Below are positions 1-4,810 of a stretch of DNA of 8,868 nt, in pieces. A model generated the notes under the pieces. It saw only the letters and a program-made list of their open reading frames with translations, ran no database searches and was not told where the DNA came from. A program made the position numbers and the translations under genes. Position 1 is the first letter of the stretch. Each line of letters opens with the position of its first letter. This DNA is from Patescibacteria group bacterium. Lineage in GTDB: Bacteria > Patescibacteriota > Minisyncoccia > Phycocordibacterales > UBA1006. The stretch covers positions 1 to 8,868 of the forward strand of contig JAGQMO010000058.1 in assembly GCA_020428615.1 (NCBI GenBank), in the 5' to 3' direction.

Positions 1-2
1 TT

Positions 3-932
3 ATGTACGATCTTATTATTATTGGTGCGGGTCCTGCCGGAACCGCTGCAGGAGTCTACGCGGCTCGCAAAAAATTAAAAACACTCCTCATTACCGAAGA
101 GTTCGGAGGTCAATCTGTGGTGTCTGAAACCATCTATAACTGGATTGGAACACCTGAAATCAGCGGAAACGATCTTGCGAAGTCGTTCCAAAAACATCTT
201 GAATACTATGCTGACGGGAAAACCCTTACGCTCAAAACAGGAGCGCGTGTAAACACCATAGTAAAAAATGATGATACCACCTTTACGGTAACTGACAGTG
301 GTGAAAATGTTTTCACAACGAAAACAGTTTTCATCGCAACAGGTTCAGCAAGACGAAAACTGCCCGCAATAGGAGCGGATCGTCTTGAACACAGGGGTCT
401 CACCTACTGTGCGAGTTGTGACGGTCCTCTCTTTACCGGTATGGATGTTGTGGTTATTGGTGGCGGAAACGCTGGTTTTGAAAGTGCAGCACAACTCTTG
501 GCGTACTCTAAATCAGTGACTCTTCTCCACAGAGGAAACGAGTACAAAGCCGATCCCATCACCGTTGAAAAAGTGTTAGCTAATGAACACATGACTGGTA
601 TTTTGAATGCCACAACACTCGAAGTTACAGGAGACCAGTTTGTTGAAGGTATCATCTATGAAGATACAACAACAAAAGAGAAACATGAACTCAAAGTAAA
701 TGGTGTATTTGTTGAAATCGGACAACTTCCAAACTCCCATGTGGTTGCTGATCTTGTAGAACTCAACGAGTATAATCAAATTGTTGCTGATCCATACACC
801 CAACGAACTTCAGTCGAAGGTATTTGGGCAGCTGGAGACGTCACTGACGTGAAATACCACCAAAACAACATTTCAGCCGGCGATGCGGTCAAAGCGCTCG
901 AAGACATCTACCAGTACATTCATACTCGCTAA
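3..932 (+). CDS. trxB: TrxB/AhpF-type FAD-dependent disulfide reductase
   Basis: This 309-residue flavoprotein should pass electrons from NAD(P)H through FAD to a redox-active cysteine pair and on to a cytosolic thioredoxin, glutaredoxin or peroxiredoxin partner. Visible motifs in order: N-terminal FAD-binding GAGPAG (8-13), ATGS (112-115), active-site CASC (Cys136, Cys139), second dinucleotide-binding GGGNAG (153-158) and FAD-contacting AAGDV (276-280). The length is normal for TrxB. The cofactor loop reads HRGNEYKAD (176-184): it keeps the first Arg of the TrxB HRRxxxR pattern but ends in the KAD typical of AhpF-like NADH enzymes, so NADPH versus NADH preference is uncertain. The YHQNNISAGDAVKA tail (285-298) also resembles AhpF, without the AhpF N-terminal domain. 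The start at base 3 fits the family (MYDLIIIGAG), but its upstream signals lie outside the window. The gene converges on the next one across a shared terminator. Confidence 0.9.
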   Translation: MYDLIIIGAGPAGTAAGVYAARKKLKTLLITEEFGGQSVVSETIYNWIGTPEISGNDLAKSFQKHLEYYADGKTLTLKTGARVNTIVKNDDTTFTVTDSGENVFTTKTVFIATGSARRKLPAIGADRLEHRGLTYCASCDGPLFTGMDVVVIGGGNAGFESAAQLLAYSKSVTLLHRGNEYKADPITVEKVLANEHMTGILNATTLEVTGDQFVEGIIYEDTTTKEKHELKVNGVFVEIGQLPNSHVVADLVELNEYNQIVADPYTQRTSVEGIWAAGDVTDVKYHQNNISAGDAVKALEDIYQYIHTR

Positions 933-966
933 ACAGAAAAACCCAGACATCGGGTTTTTCTGTTTA
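930..966. terminator. Shared bidirectional terminator between convergent genes
   Basis: This is a perfect 15-bp inverted repeat (930-944 and 952-966) with a 7-nt loop AGACATC. The stem has CCC/GGG next to the loop, then A5/T5, so either strand yields a GC-capped hairpin leading into a T-rich arm. The outer three bases of each arm are the TAA stop codons of the flanking genes (930-932 on +, 964-966 on -). No other terminator is visible for either gene. Confidence 0.85.
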
Positions 967-1716
967 ATCACTATTGAGATAATTTTCCAACACTGCGAGC
1001 TGTTCTGGCGTATTTGCGCCGAGTGCCTCTCGCTCGTTAATTTGAATGGAGTCGATATAGTGTGATTCTTCGAATGCAATCTGCACCAAATCTGTGAGGT
1101 AATACTCCCCTTGTGAGTTATCGTTCTTGAGAGTACGCAAGGATTCAATCACCCACGGAATATCACAACAGAAATAGGCAGGGTTCACTTCGCGAATTTC
1201 TTTTTGTTCTTCGGTTGCATCTTTCGCCTCGATGATTGCCTTGATGTGTCCGTGATCGTCTCGAATGATGCGTCCAAAGCCATAAAATTGATTCTTGAAC
1301 AAATCATCGTTTTCGATCATCGCAGTTGCAATGGCGAGTGAATTTGCTGAATTTTGCTTTTGGTGAATGAGATTATGAATGGTCTCACTCGATACGAAGG
1401 GTTGATCTGCATACAACACAAGAACACGCTCAATGTCGGGATCGAGGAGAGGTAATGCGCACGAAACTGCATGTCCCGTTCCCTTTTGTTCTGATTGAAC
1501 CGCATAGAGAGCTCGGTCGCCAACGACTTCACGTACCATTTCCTCTTTATATCCGACAACACAAATAGGTGTGTGCTTCATATCAAGTGACTCAACCGTA
1601 TCGAGAACGTATTCGAGCATTGACTGGTGGCCGAGCTTGGTGAGCGCTTTTGGTATGTCTCCTCCCATGCGCGTTCCCTTCCCAGCAGCCAAGATAATTA
1701 TTTGCGTAGTATCCAT
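964..1716 (-). CDS. GlmU-like nucleotidyltransferase, pyrophosphorylase domain only
   Basis: This 250-residue protein matches the N-terminal uridyltransferase domain of GlmU, which makes UDP-GlcNAc from UTP and GlcNAc-1-phosphate for cell-envelope synthesis. It shows LAAGKGTRMGG followed by PKAL (the nucleotide-binding signature near the N-terminus), QKGTGHAV (uridine contact), LYADQP (the metal-binding Asp position), FGRIIRD, an EAKDATEEQ stretch, GEYYLTDL and a late GANTPEQL. The GlmU INTG segment is replaced by VNPAYF, so sugar specificity may differ. The C-terminal left-handed beta-helix acetyltransferase of full GlmU (about 200 more residues) is absent; the gene ends cleanly in the shared terminator, so this is not a window truncation. 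I chose the ATG at 1716 because the family motif begins right after it; an in-frame extension to 1839 runs through the promoter. No convincing Shine-Dalgarno is seen. A related sugar-phosphate nucleotidyltransferase remains possible. Confidence 0.85.
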   Translation of the reverse strand: MDTTQIIILAAGKGTRMGGDIPKALTKLGHQSMLEYVLDTVESLDMKHTPICVVGYKEEMVREVVGDRALYAVQSEQKGTGHAVSCALPLLDPDIERVLVLYADQPFVSSETIHNLIHQKQNSANSLAIATAMIENDDLFKNQFYGFGRIIRDDHGHIKAIIEAKDATEEQKEIREVNPAYFCCDIPWVIESLRTLKNDNSQGEYYLTDLVQIAFEESHYIDSIQINEREALGANTPEQLAVLENYLNSD

Positions 1717-1742
1717 AATGTATGAATGCGACCAAAATAAAT

Positions 1743-1758
1743 ACACGTATGTACGTGT
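1743..1758. promoter_or_regulatory. 7-bp inverted repeat in the GlmU-like gene leader
   Basis: ACACGTA-TG-TACGTGT is a compact inverted repeat placed about 10-25 nt downstream of the predicted start of transcription. It could be a repressor operator or an RNA hairpin in the leader; the sequence alone does not decide. Confidence 0.3.
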
Positions 1759-1773
1759 CCTTTTGATAGAAAA

Positions 1774-1802
1774 AGTATAGGCAAAATACCTCAAAAAAGC
1801 AA
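1774..1802 (-). promoter_or_regulatory. Predicted promoter of the GlmU-like gene
   Basis: Read on the minus strand: -35-like TTGCTT (1802-1797), 17-bp spacer, -10-like TATACT (1779-1774). Transcription would begin near 1767, giving a leader of about 50 nt. The -10 is good (5/6 to consensus) and the -35 weak (3/6). It lies back to back with the tRNA promoter. Confidence 0.5.
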
Positions 1803-1833
1803 TAAATAATGCACTTTTAAAGCACATCGTATA

Positions 1834-1861
1834 TTGCAAAAATAGGTGTCTGTGCTATACT
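1834..1861 (+). promoter_or_regulatory. Predicted tRNA-Glu promoter
   Basis: -35-like TTGCAA (1834-1839), 16-bp spacer, -10-like TATACT (1856-1861). Transcription would start near 1868, about 30 nt before the mature tRNA. The GC-rich bases just after the -10 (CCTCCCC) resemble a stable-RNA discriminator region, which would suit growth-rate control, but that is inference. Confidence 0.55.
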
Positions 1862-1868
1862 CCTCCCC

Positions 1869-1887
1869 GTTGCTTAGGCAACTTTTT
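1869..1887 (+). other. Small hairpin plus T-run in the tRNA leader
   Basis: GTTGC-TTAG-GCAAC (1869-1882) followed by TTTTT (1883-1887) sits between the predicted tRNA promoter and the tRNA. It has the form of a short intrinsic terminator or attenuator, but a 5-bp stem at the extreme 5' end of a transcript is more likely a leader hairpin removed during 5' processing. Confidence 0.4.
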
Positions 1888-1898
1888 ATATATTCTTC

Positions 1899-1970
1899 GG
1901 TCCCATCGTCTAATGGTTAGGACATCAGGTTTTCATCCTGGAAATCGGGGTTCGACTCCCCGTGGGATCA
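1899..1970 (+). tRNA. tRNA-Glu: tRNA-Glu (anticodon TTC)
   Basis: The full cloverleaf is visible. Acceptor stem GGTCCCA/TGGGATC (one G-T wobble) with discriminator A1970; D arm GTC/GAC (1908-1910, 1921-1923) with GG in the loop; anticodon stem TCAGG/CCTGG (1925-1929, 1937-1941) with loop TTTTCAT and anticodon TTC at 1932-1934; T arm CGGGG-TTCGACT-CCCCG (1946-1962). The TTC anticodon and the overall sequence match bacterial tRNA-Glu. The 3' CCA is not encoded (CGAG follows), so a CCA-adding enzyme is needed. Confidence 0.96.
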
Positions 1971-1985
1971 CGAGTACGAAAATGA

Positions 1986-2010
1986 GCACACTTTACGGTG
2001 TGCCTTTTTT
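1986..2010 (+). terminator. Intrinsic terminator of tRNA-Glu
   Basis: GCACAC (1986-1991), loop TTTACG, GTGTGC (1998-2003), then C and six T (2005-2010). This is a classical short hairpin with T-run, 15 nt after the tRNA 3' end. Confidence 0.8.
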
Positions 2011-2012
2011 GT

Positions 2013-2174
2013 TCGTGATCCCAAGAAAGCAACCTGCGTTGCTTTTGTCGGGGAGTCGAAAGGCGGAGTCATGTCCGATCGGAGTATAGCGAAGCAGGAC
2101 AGAGGAGCCGGGGTCGCGGAAGATTGTTCTACAATCTATCTGTGACCGACTCCCCTTGTCGAAAGGCAGGATCA
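2013..2174. repeat. Structured palindromic element carrying copies of the tRNA 3' end
   Basis: TCGTGATCCCA (2013-2023) and CGGGGAGTCGA (2049-2059) are exact inverted copies of the 3' end plus flank (1963-1973) and T-arm (1952-1962) of the adjacent tRNA, split by a hairpin AAAGCAAC-CTGC-GTTGCTTT (2026-2045). At the far end CGACTCCCC (2147-2155) and GGATCA (2169-2174) repeat the tRNA sequence in direct orientation. The parts therefore pair: TGATCC/GGATCA (6 bp) and GGGGAGTCG/CGACTCCCC (9 bp). Inside lie a long hairpin (2113-2146: GTCGCGGA/TCTGTGAC with wobbles, then AGATTGT-TCT-ACAATCT) and a TGTCC/GGACA stem (2072-2101). GTCGAAAGGC occurs twice, at 2055 and 2158. It may be a small non-autonomous repeat or a structured RNA. 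I see no protein gene in it. Confidence 0.55.
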
Positions 2175-2181
2175 TATGTGT

Positions 2182-2209
2182 TTGATTTTTTGTCAAAAAT
2201 ATTTATAGT
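2182..2209 (+). promoter_or_regulatory. Predicted promoter of the dsRBD protein gene
   Basis: -35-like TTGATT (2182-2187), 16-bp spacer, -10-like TATAGT (2204-2209), in an A+T-rich stretch. Transcription would begin near 2216, only about 12 nt before the ATG. The leader lacks a Shine-Dalgarno sequence. The structured element lies upstream of this promoter and not within the leader. Confidence 0.5.
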
Positions 2210-2227
2210 AAAAAGAAAAACACAGTC

Positions 2228-2539
2228 ATGTCAAAATCAATTACAAAACTCTTTGAAACATTAAGTCTTGATAAGCAACGTCAAACGCTTGAAGATTTGA
2301 ATAAAATCTACACTACAAATACCATTCGTTACGTTGTAGAGTTGGCACAATTTGTACAACGAATGTACAAACAAAACATTTCTTTTGAAATTACCAAAGA
2401 GGGGCCGGATCACGAACCAATTATTACTGCGGTTGTTCATGTGCCCTTTAAAAAGAAACGATATGTTGGAAAAGGTAAAAACAAAAAAATTGCAAAAGCT
2501 ATTGCTTGTGAAAAAGCATGTGATGATGCTAATACTTAG
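2228..2539 (+). CDS. Stand-alone double-stranded RNA-binding domain protein
   Basis: This 103-residue protein is a short helical N-terminus (about 1-32) followed by one dsRBD (about 33-100). The diagnostic parts are present: a first helix NTIRYVVELAQFVQ (31-44), a beta segment ISFEITKEGPDH (51-62) with the GPDH loop that enters the RNA minor groove, beta strands ITAVVHVPF and KKKRYVGKG, and the basic second helix KGKNKKIAKAIACEKA (82-97) that contacts the phosphate backbone. In most bacteria this domain is attached to RNase III; here no nuclease domain precedes it, and the gene has its own promoter and downstream hairpins. It should bind structured RNA in the cytoplasm; partner and purpose are unknown. 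The ATG at 2228 fits both domain and promoter. The two initial helices could mediate dimerisation. It is not a window truncation, and no upstream RNase III remnant is visible. Confidence 0.82.
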   Translation: MSKSITKLFETLSLDKQRQTLEDLNKIYTTNTIRYVVELAQFVQRMYKQNISFEITKEGPDHEPIITAVVHVPFKKKRYVGKGKNKKIAKAIACEKACDDANT

Positions 2540-2540
2540 C

Positions 2541-2560
2541 CAATGTAAAAGACATTGTTT
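2541..2560 (+). terminator. Hairpin after the dsRBD gene
   Basis: CAATGT-AAAAG-ACATTG followed by TTT, beginning 2 nt after the TAG stop. It is weak alone (6 bp, A+T-rich) and probably acts with the stronger hairpin immediately downstream. Confidence 0.4.
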
Positions 2561-2591
2561 AATCCCAGTGAGTATTATATTCACTGGGATT
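2561..2591 (+). terminator. Second, stronger hairpin after the dsRBD gene
   Basis: A perfect 11-bp inverted repeat AATCCCAGTGA / TCACTGGGATT with a 9-nt loop. The following bases (CTTCATTAA) are only modestly T-rich, so it may be a weak terminator, an RNA 3'-end stabiliser, or a substrate for the dsRNA-binding protein encoded just upstream. Confidence 0.45.
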
Positions 2592-2614
2592 CTTCATTAA
2601 TTTACGTAACAGTA

Positions 2615-2630
2615 TGCTACAATACAATCA
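2615..2630 (+). promoter_or_regulatory. Extended -10 promoter giving a leaderless mRNA
   Basis: TGCTACAAT (2615-2623) is an extended -10 element (TGnTANAAT). The six bases ACAATC separate it from the ATG at 2630, so the expected transcription start is the A of the start codon. There is no Shine-Dalgarno, as expected for a leaderless message, and no clear -35, as allowed by the TG extension. Confidence 0.55.
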
Positions 2631-3286
2631 TGATTAATCTCAGCCAACGTTCATTCAAAAAGCTCTTGATCGCGCTTGCGATTTACCTGACATCGCTCTT
2701 TGCCGCAAATACGCTCGGACTCAAGATTATGCCATTCCTGTTTGGTTCACACCTCTCGGTTGCGGTATTCTCCTTCCCTGTCGTGTTCCTCATGACGGAC
2801 GTCATCGGTGAGGTCTACGGGAAAAAGATTGCAAAGCTCTTTGTGCTCGCGGGATTCATCAGCACCGCGCTCTTTATCGCCTACTCCCTCCTCTCGCTCG
2901 CCATGCCGTGGTCGGTTGATGGTGAGTGGGCGCGCGAGGGCTACAACCAAATTTTCGGCATTTCAGCGCGCATTGCTGTTGCATCGCTCGTTGCGTTCCT
3001 GATTGCCGAGTACCAAGACGTGCTGTCGTTCTTCTTCTTCCGCGAGAAACTCAAAATCAAGCTGTTTTGGCTTCGGTCACTCCTCTCAAACATTTGGTCG
3101 CAGTTCCTCGATTCAACAATTTTTATGGTGATTGCATTTGCAGGCGTGTACCCAACAGATACGCTTATCAGTATCATTATTACGTGGTGGCTGTACAAGG
3201 TCGCCATGGGCGCGCTCTATACGCCGCTCTCCTACGCAGGCATCCGCCTCCTCCAAGACAAGAAAAACAAAACACCTACGATATAG
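2630..3286 (+). CDS. yhhQ: VUT-family queuosine-precursor transporter (YhhQ-type)
   Basis: This 218-residue, mostly hydrophobic protein has about six membrane segments, roughly residues 10-30, 40-57, 68-92, 112-131, 157-175 and 178-200. The family signatures are present: TDVIGEVYGKKIAK (56-69) after the second segment, and WLRSLLSNIWSQFLDSTIF (147-165), where the polar Ser-Gln-Asp pattern inside a helix is typical of the family. YhhQ-type proteins import queuosine precursors such as preQ0/preQ1 across the inner membrane for modification of GUN-anticodon tRNAs. I set the start at 2630 because the family sequence begins at MINLSQ and the promoter sits directly before it; an in-frame ATG at 2555 would add 25 residues read from the terminator and promoter. 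The stop codon lies in the downstream terminator stem. Whether this organism synthesises or only salvages queuosine cannot be told here. Confidence 0.88.
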   Translation: MINLSQRSFKKLLIALAIYLTSLFAANTLGLKIMPFLFGSHLSVAVFSFPVVFLMTDVIGEVYGKKIAKLFVLAGFISTALFIAYSLLSLAMPWSVDGEWAREGYNQIFGISARIAVASLVAFLIAEYQDVLSFFFFREKLKIKLFWLRSLLSNIWSQFLDSTIFMVIAFAGVYPTDTLISIIITWWLYKVAMGALYTPLSYAGIRLLQDKKNKTPTI

Positions 3287-3298
3287 GTGTTTGTTTTT
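3263..3298. terminator. Bidirectional terminator between yhhQ and hsdS
   Basis: AACACCTA (3271-3278), loop CGATA, TAGGTGTT (3284-3291), extended by A-rich and T-rich flanks to 3263-3298 with a single unpaired A. Each strand gives a hairpin running into T's. The right arm contains the TAG stop of yhhQ (3284-3286) and the left arm its last codons. It is also the most likely end of the minus-strand operon, about 60-75 nt after the hsdS stop. Confidence 0.8.
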
Positions 3299-3339
3299 AA
3301 TTGATTTCCCCTTTATGTAATACACCACATTTTGTCCTC

Positions 3340-3358
3340 CCTCACACGAGAGGTTTTT
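3340..3358 (+). other. Weak hairpin with T-run in the convergent intergenic gap
   Basis: CCTC-ACACGA-GAGG followed by TTTTT on the plus strand, abutting the 3' end of hsdS. Four GC-rich pairs make it marginal; it may be a backup stop for transcription coming from yhhQ. Confidence 0.25.
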
Positions 3359-3359
3359 G

Positions 3360-4808
3360 TTACTCTTGCAAAAACTTTTCTGCGGCTTTTTCGTCTTTTT
3401 CAACAAAGATTTCTACGGCCTTTTTGGCATTTTCAAGGAGTGTTTTAGAATTTTCTCTTGCCATGTGTGAGGTTTTAATTTTTTCTACAATTTGCTTTTG
3501 AATCCTCAAATCAAGAATTGGAATCTGTAAATTCATAGCATCGCTTGGTTTTAAATGAGCAATAATTGCCCCACCAGCAACACGCTCAATTTGTAATTTA
3601 CAAACAACAGAATTGAGGACTAAGGCTAAATATTCTGGTTCAATGTCTCCTTGCGGAATAAGACGTAAGAATGCCCCACTCAATACGACGTCTAAGTCTT
3701 CATCAACCACAAAAGAAATTCCTATTGTTCCATCTTTAGTAAACAAGACCTCGCCTTTTTTCGGTGAATAACTATTTTTGTATTTTTCAAAAAGTTCCGC
3801 AGAAATTTTTTTTTCTACATTTTCTATCCCATGTATCGATACATCAGAAACGCGCACAAAAGGCACTCCATCTTCAGCATAAGCATTACTTCCTGGTTCA
3901 ATTCCTTTTAAATAGATAACTATTTTGCCAAGTTTTTTTGAAGCTGTTTTTTCTAACTTTTCAAATAATTCATCGTATTTTGGTTGAAAAAATTCTGCAT
4001 CAGCACGTCCGTAGAGTTGTACTTCCTCGCTGTCTTTGATTGCGGTATTCTTTTCCGTTGGTTGCCAATCTTTCATCCCAAGTTCTGAAAGGAGTAAATC
4101 TTCTGCTTCTTGGTATAGTTTTTTGCTCGTTTCTCGCTCTCTGTGTGCTTCCTGCACTAATTTTGCAATGCGTTCCTGAAAAGGTTTTGAAGGAATGGAG
4201 ACTAAAATATTTTGTATTAAACCTGTTGATATTGTTGGTTGAGCAACTACTTTCTGAGCTCTCAGCAACTGACTCTCTCCGTAAATTGTATTAAAGAAAA
4301 TTGAGGAATATTCAGGTGATAATTTATTACCATCAGTCCTAACAGCGATTATATTAGGACTGATGGTAATTTTATAATCGAATTGTGGTACTAAACCACA
4401 CGAAACAGCGCCAACACGTGCAAAGAAAATATCATTTTTATCATAAAATTTTAAATTCTTTCGAAGACAATCTTCTTCACTAATAAATGCATGATTTTCA
4501 CCTTCTATAGTACCATTCCTTATATTAAATGGTCTTGTGACTAATACCCCACTATCCTTATAAGTATTATGTAAGATAGTGGATCCAAAAGGTCCACATC
4601 TTACCTCCTTTATGTATTGTTTGTAAGATTTTGAGTTTTTTGCTTTTAATTTTTCTTCAACATCTAAAAAACTCGGTCTAAAATACTCTGACTCAAACCT
4701 TAACTCTTTGTCTAATAAATTTGAATCCACCACCGAAACATCCAAATGTTTATCTTGGACTATTTGCTGCCAGTGTGGGATATTCTTTTGTGTGGTTGTT
4801 GTAGACAT
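3360..4808 (-). CDS. hsdS: HsdS, specificity subunit with two target-recognition domains
   Basis: This 482-residue protein has classical type I S-subunit architecture. TRD1 spans about 60-205, with RCGPFGSTI (70-78), the strand-turn DIFFARVGAVSCG (126-138), ISPNIIAVRTDG (149-160) and TISTGLIQNILVSIP (192-206). A conserved helical spacer follows at about 207-243. TRD2 spans about 285-432, with GVPFVRVSDV (314-323), GEVLFTKDGTIG (352-363), SGAFLRLIP (377-385) and AHLKPSDAMNLQIP (417-430). A C-terminal helix follows at 433-482. The two halves begin with similar segments (RFESEYFRPSF at 37-47, RADAEFFQPKY at 268-278), the usual half-repeat. Each TRD reads half of a bipartite DNA target and the helices dock onto HsdM. 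The start lies 2 nt after the upstream stop, with only a weak GGAA upstream. TRD1 DNA is more A+T-rich than TRD2 and contains unusual inverted repeats. No HsdR gene is present. Confidence 0.93.
   Translation of the reverse strand: MSTTTTQKNIPHWQQIVQDKHLDVSVVDSNLLDKELRFESEYFRPSFLDVEEKLKAKNSKSYKQYIKEVRCGPFGSTILHNTYKDSGVLVTRPFNIRNGTIEGENHAFISEEDCLRKNLKFYDKNDIFFARVGAVSCGLVPQFDYKITISPNIIAVRTDGNKLSPEYSSIFFNTIYGESQLLRAQKVVAQPTISTGLIQNILVSIPSKPFQERIAKLVQEAHRERETSKKLYQEAEDLLLSELGMKDWQPTEKNTAIKDSEEVQLYGRADAEFFQPKYDELFEKLEKTASKKLGKIVIYLKGIEPGSNAYAEDGVPFVRVSDVSIHGIENVEKKISAELFEKYKNSYSPKKGEVLFTKDGTIGISFVVDEDLDVVLSGAFLRLIPQGDIEPEYLALVLNSVVCKLQIERVAGGAIIAHLKPSDAMNLQIPILDLRIQKQIVEKIKTSHMARENSKTLLENAKKAVEIFVEKDEKAAEKFLQE
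4326..4370. repeat. Perfect 17-bp inverted repeat inside hsdS TRD1
   Basis: The arms 4326-4342 and 4354-4370 are exact reverse complements (core CCATCAGTCC / GGACTGATGG) around an 11-nt loop. They code for residues 147-161 of HsdS, the ITISPN and VRTDGN strands on either side of IIA. The coding frame stays open if the 11-nt loop is inverted, so a short-segment inversion would alter the TRD without breaking it. Confidence 0.6.
4549..4604. repeat. Alternative-pairing hairpin cluster in hsdS TRD1
   Basis: The central GTAAGATAGTGGATCC (4571-4586) can pair downstream with GGTCCACATCTTAC (4591-4604; 14 pairs, two bulges, AAAA loop). It can also pair upstream with CCACTATCCTTA (4549-4560; one bulge). 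The two pairings exclude each other. The segment encodes the conserved CGPFGST region of TRD1. Confidence 0.4.
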
Positions 4809-4810
4809 AA

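Noticed and set aside
1717..1839. N-terminal extension of the GlmU-like protein
   Set aside because: The extension runs through the predicted promoter and lies before the family's conserved first strand.
2026..2046. Second terminator after the tRNA
   Set aside because: The 8-bp stem AAAGCAAC/GTTGCTTT is good but is followed by GTCGGGG and not a T-run; better seen as part of the structured element.
1993..2196. Open frame of 67 codons on the minus strand
   Set aside because: It covers the tRNA terminator and the palindromic tRNA-derived element; its reading is explained by the repeat structure and it has no promoter, ribosome site or recognisable domain.
2555..2629. N-terminal extension of the transporter
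   Set aside because: It is read from the terminator hairpin and the promoter and does not match the family start.
3806..3814. Run of nine A (coding strand) in hsdS, and eight A near the start of the TRD-HEPN gene (5654-5661)
   Set aside because: They could be slippage sites for phase variation, but such runs are common in A+T-rich DNA and both frames are intact; no evidence beyond the run itself.
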